Made by a program: the position numbers and the translations under genes. The notes under the pieces were generated by a model. That model had not been told where the DNA came from, searched no databases, and worked only from the letters and a program-made list of their open reading frames with translations. Positions 61,571 through 64,000 of a DNA stretch of 64,000 nucleotides are shown here, one piece after another; position 1 is the first letter of the stretch; the number at the start of each line of letters is the position of its first letter. Location of the stretch: NCBI GenBank assembly GCA_933228675.1, contig OW121744.1, positions 114,165,600 through 114,229,599 on the forward strand. Direction: 5' to 3'. The DNA comes from Stomorhina lunata (taxonomy: Eukaryota > Arthropoda > Insecta > Diptera > Rhiniidae).

Positions 61571-62480
61571 GTCAGGTTAGGTTAGGTTAGGTTGAAAAGG
61601 TAATGGGAAGTGGCATCTTCACTCGGAGTCCTTCGGGTCCATTGTGATCCTTTCTGAAAGTAAAAAAACAATAGCGGAAAGAAAAAAATTAAGGAATGAA
61701 GGGAGATGTTTCTAGATAGTATAAGAGATAGAAAAAGGGAGTTGTAGGGAAGAGAATTGTTGTCCAAAACGCTACCCTAGAAAAAGAGACCCGTCTAACT
61801 AAGCCATCTGAGTCCTAGTATAAAATCTGCAACGTCAGTCAGTTCGCACTGCTGTATGTCGCCCAGTTCCTCGTGGAATCTATTACCTAGAAATTTAAAT
61901 CTCTGGTTTTAGAGCATAGGACAATGGCAGAGGATGTGCTCGACCGTTTCAGATGAATCCGCGTTCGAGCATAGTCTGCAAATGTCCTGAATTGCTCCAT
62001 CCTATCGATTTAGCCTGGAATTCAGTGCGCAGTGGCCAGTTAGAAAACCTATACATTTTCTAAGACTGGTTATGCTAAGACCTAGCAAGAGCTTGGTCTT
62101 GCGTGTATTTAAGTCGGGCCATAAGGTTCTAGATATTGTGCAAGTGTTTAAGTTATGCTAGTAAAAAGGCCCATAAAAAGGTGACATATAGGAGGTGCTA
62201 TCTCTGTCTTGCGATTTCGTCAGCAGTTTCATTGCCTTCGATGTCGCAATGACCAGGAACCCAGTAAAGTCTTACCCTATATGTATCTGACAAGCTGATG
62301 ATAGCTAACCTACATGACTTTTGACTAGTTTCGAGGTGATACTACATCCTTCCTGGGCTTTAAGAGCAGCCTGATTGTCAACATAGATTGTCACCTCGCT
62401 GTCCACAGGAATGCTGTATGAAATGTAGTAGTCAACTTTGTTGTAATCCATTATAGCTTTTCCATAAAATCCAATACCCA
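61571..62480 (-). pseudogene. Degenerate non-LTR retrotransposon remnant (RNase H and C-terminal Cys/His motif)
   Basis: Read on the minus strand: IYVDNQAALKAQ (about 62350-62390) and, in another frame, YWVPGHCDIEGNETADEIA (about 62210-62267) are the typical RNase H motifs of I/R1-type non-LTR elements. Further on, TGHCALNSRL (about 62000-62035) and CRLC..ETVEHILCHC (about 61921-61980) match the C-terminal zinc-knuckle-like end of such ORF2 proteins. Several frameshifts and stops make it inactive. It ends, in its own 3' direction, at a short (AACCT)n run (61575-61592). Endonuclease and reverse transcriptase parts are absent, so it is 5'-truncated. Confidence 0.85.
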
Positions 62481-62859
62481 GTAATGAAGCCTTTAAAATT
62501 TTCCAAACTTTACTCTGTTATATTTTTCTAAAGAAAGTTGGAAAGGATTACAAATCTAACGATCGAAATGCGAACCTATTTTTGTCTCGTAAACTTTAAT
62601 AGTCTGAATTTTTTTTCTGGAAAACTTCAAGTGAATTACAAATCTTTGATTAGTTATCTATTAATATATAATCTCTTATCCCGTTTTTTTTTTACCAAAT
62701 TTCATTTCTAACAAAATTTAGAACCAAAGCATTTTTTTTAAATCATCAAATTTAAAAATTTTAAATTAAAATAAATTTTAATTTCCTCCTATTTTTTTTC
62801 AGAAACTTTTAGCTTATCTTCCAGAGGTGTGTGACAAACTCCACATCCCTTAGGCAATC

Positions 62860-64000
62860 ATGGAGCGGAAGAAAGCTTTAGAATTGGATAAAATATGTCG
62901 AGTTTGCCTTTGTGAACGCAAAGATATGAGGCCGTTATTCAGTGAAAAAGTTGCCGACATGCTAATGGAATGCGCCAGTGTAAGTGTGGAACCTACCGAA
63001 GGTTGGCCTGATAAGATTTGTGTACAATGCGTTCATGCTGTTTCACGCTGTCATGCCTTTAAAATGCAGGCGGAACGTACAGACAAAGAACTGAGGGAAT
63101 ATATTAAGTCCCTAACGGTGCGTGTTGTCATAGAAGATTCTCCACCACCGGTGTCTGGGTCGTCGTCGGGCTCTGCTATTACTCAACAAAGTGAAATGAA
63201 AATACACCAGACTAGTACCCGGGTGGTGTTGGATGAGGCTCAAGGCTTGAAATTGCAACAAAGTCAGGCCAAGTTGATTGCCTTGCAGCAACAACAGCAG
63301 TTGTTATTGCAGCAGCAACAGGAACAACAGCAGCAAAAGCAACAGAAGTTGTTGCAAAAGCAATTAAAACAACAACTCCAGCAGCAGCAACAACAGGAGC
63401 AGGAGGAGAAACAACAGCAGCAGTTGTTGTTGCAGCAACAACAACAGCAGCAGCAACAAATTGCTATGCAAAACAAAAAGAAAACTTTGGCCTTAAATAA
63501 ACAAAAACAGCAACAACAACAAAATCTATTTAAAAAGCAACAGCAACAACAAACTATTGTCGTTCAACAGCAGCAGCAGCAACAACAGCAATTGCAGACA
63601 CTTCATACCCAACAAAACCAGCACTTGTTGCAACAACAAATTCTCTCGGATACTATAACCCTACAAAATCCCCGCCTTCAAACTAATCCTACGCTCATAC
63701 ATTCACCTCCCCTATTACCTATTTCCTCCACAGCCTCCTCTACCACAAACACTTTAGTACCACACACACAAAACACCACCACCTCCCTGCCACAGCAATT
63801 AGTCCTGCCCAATGGTCAGATAATAACCACAACTCAAATATTAACCACCAATAGCAATGGGCAACCTCAACTAGCGCAATTGATTAACCCCCAACCAGCA
63901 GCACCACCCCAACAACAAACCCAGTTTGCTCCCCAGTTAATACAAACCACCAGTGGTCAGACCTTGCAGTTAATACAACAGCCAAATGGTCAACAGATTT
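62860..64000 (+). CDS. ZAD zinc-finger-associated-domain transcription factor with polyQ (partial, 3' end outside window)
   Basis: Acceptor at 62801-62802, start ATG at 62860 (AATCATGGAG); open for 380 codons to the window end. The N-terminal ZAD carries its four zinc ligands as CRVC (13 and 16) and CVQC (54 and 57), with DMRPLFS and EGWPDKIC between them, as in insect ZAD proteins, where the domain dimerises and binds zinc. After a Pro/Ser linker (EDSPPPVSGSSSG) comes a Gln-rich region (about residues 138-255, CAG/CAA mixed, probably coiled coil or aggregation-prone), then a Thr/Ser/Pro/Gln-rich segment with repeated LVLPNGQ, LIQTTSGQ and LIQQPNGQ motifs. C2H2 fingers would be expected beyond the window edge. 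I cannot name the orthologue. Confidence 0.88.
   Translation, partial: MERKKALELDKICRVCLCERKDMRPLFSEKVADMLMECASVSVEPTEGWPDKICVQCVHAVSRCHAFKMQAERTDKELREYIKSLTVRVVIEDSPPPVSGSSSGSAITQQSEMKIHQTSTRVVLDEAQGLKLQQSQAKLIALQQQQQLLLQQQQEQQQQKQQKLLQKQLKQQLQQQQQQEQEEKQQQQLLLQQQQQQQQQIAMQNKKKTLALNKQKQQQQQNLFKKQQQQQTIVVQQQQQQQQQLQTLHTQQNQHLLQQQILSDTITLQNPRLQTNPTLIHSPPLLPISSTASSTTNTLVPHTQNTTTSLPQQLVLPNGQIITTTQILTTNSNGQPQLAQLINPQPAAPPQQQTQFAPQLIQTTSGQTLQLIQQPNGQQI

Larger units (their letters stand above)
60082..62802. other. Large 5' UTR intron of the ZAD gene
   Basis: Ends at a strong acceptor (TTTTTTTTCAG, 62801-62802). It contains T-rich sequence (60.1-60.4 kb), a small ORF at 60801, and a minus-strand retrotransposon remnant at 61.57-62.48 kb. 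Confidence 0.55.

Noticed and set aside
61575..61592. Short (TTAGG)n run, the general insect telomere repeat
   Set aside because: Only about three units, internal, and at the 3' end of a non-LTR remnant; Diptera generally lack TTAGG telomeres. Better seen as the element's tail.
63264..63476. Poly-Cys minus-strand ORF
   Set aside because: Shadow of the CAG/CAA polyglutamine tract of the ZAD gene.

Overview
The window looks like nuclear DNA from a higher (probably calyptrate, blowfly-like) dipteran. The evidence is insect-type split genes with short GT-AG introns, a ZAD zinc-finger gene with a long polyglutamine tract, fly-like DCAF1/mahjong, TEX261 and ribose-5-phosphate isomerase genes, very AT-rich intergenic DNA and many dispersed fly repeats. 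The family-level placement is inference. A 200-N assembly gap lies at 9147-9346.

Layout. 1-0.6 kb: a small two-exon minus-strand gene resembling the ciliary microtubule inner protein CFAP141. 0.9-40 kb: a gene-poor block, largely tandem repeats. It holds a 31-bp BglII-site satellite (0.94-3.36 kb), a 31-bp satellite built on an 18-bp perfect palindrome (5.33-7.19 kb), a degenerate CTATAG-centred array (9.77-12.53 kb), a 29-bp satellite in a minor (15.28-16.58 kb) and a major array (20.4-28.6 kb, with higher-order structure), a degenerate ~185-218-bp repeat (17.6-19.3 kb), a 20-bp array (33.58-34.66 kb) fused to a 33-bp array (34.66-35.74 kb), and poly(A/T)-rich degenerate arrays (30.4-32.2 and 37.6-40.0 kb). 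40.4-64 kb: the gene-bearing part. Rpi (+) converges on TEX261 (-). TEX261 is divergent from the 12-exon mahjong/DCAF1 gene (+). An unrecognised type I membrane protein gene (+, 5 exons) follows, then a ZAD/polyQ transcription-factor gene (+) with two candidate untranslated first exons, which runs off the right edge.

The most notable find is inside the CTATAG satellite at 11.06-11.74 kb. Two diverged copies of a ~265-bp element each carry a complete type I hammerhead ribozyme: CUGANGA core, stem II, GAA, a very short stem III made of the self-complementary ACGCGU, GUC cleavage site, and a perfect 5-bp stem I. Each is followed by a long hairpin whose stem differs between copies at three pairs, all compensatory. 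The predicted cleavage sites are 411 nt apart, so a transcript through both could release a 411-nt RNA. This arrangement recalls Penelope-like elements and retrozymes, but no reverse transcriptase is visible nearby.

The second theme is that nearly every satellite here, whatever its linker, is a 20-33-bp monomer organised around a perfect palindrome (CTATAG-, TTCGAA-, TATATA- or AGATCT-centred).

The genes share no obvious pathway: Rpi (pentose phosphate), TEX261 (ER cargo export), mahjong (CRL4 ubiquitin ligase receptor), a membrane protein of unknown role and a ZAD transcription factor.
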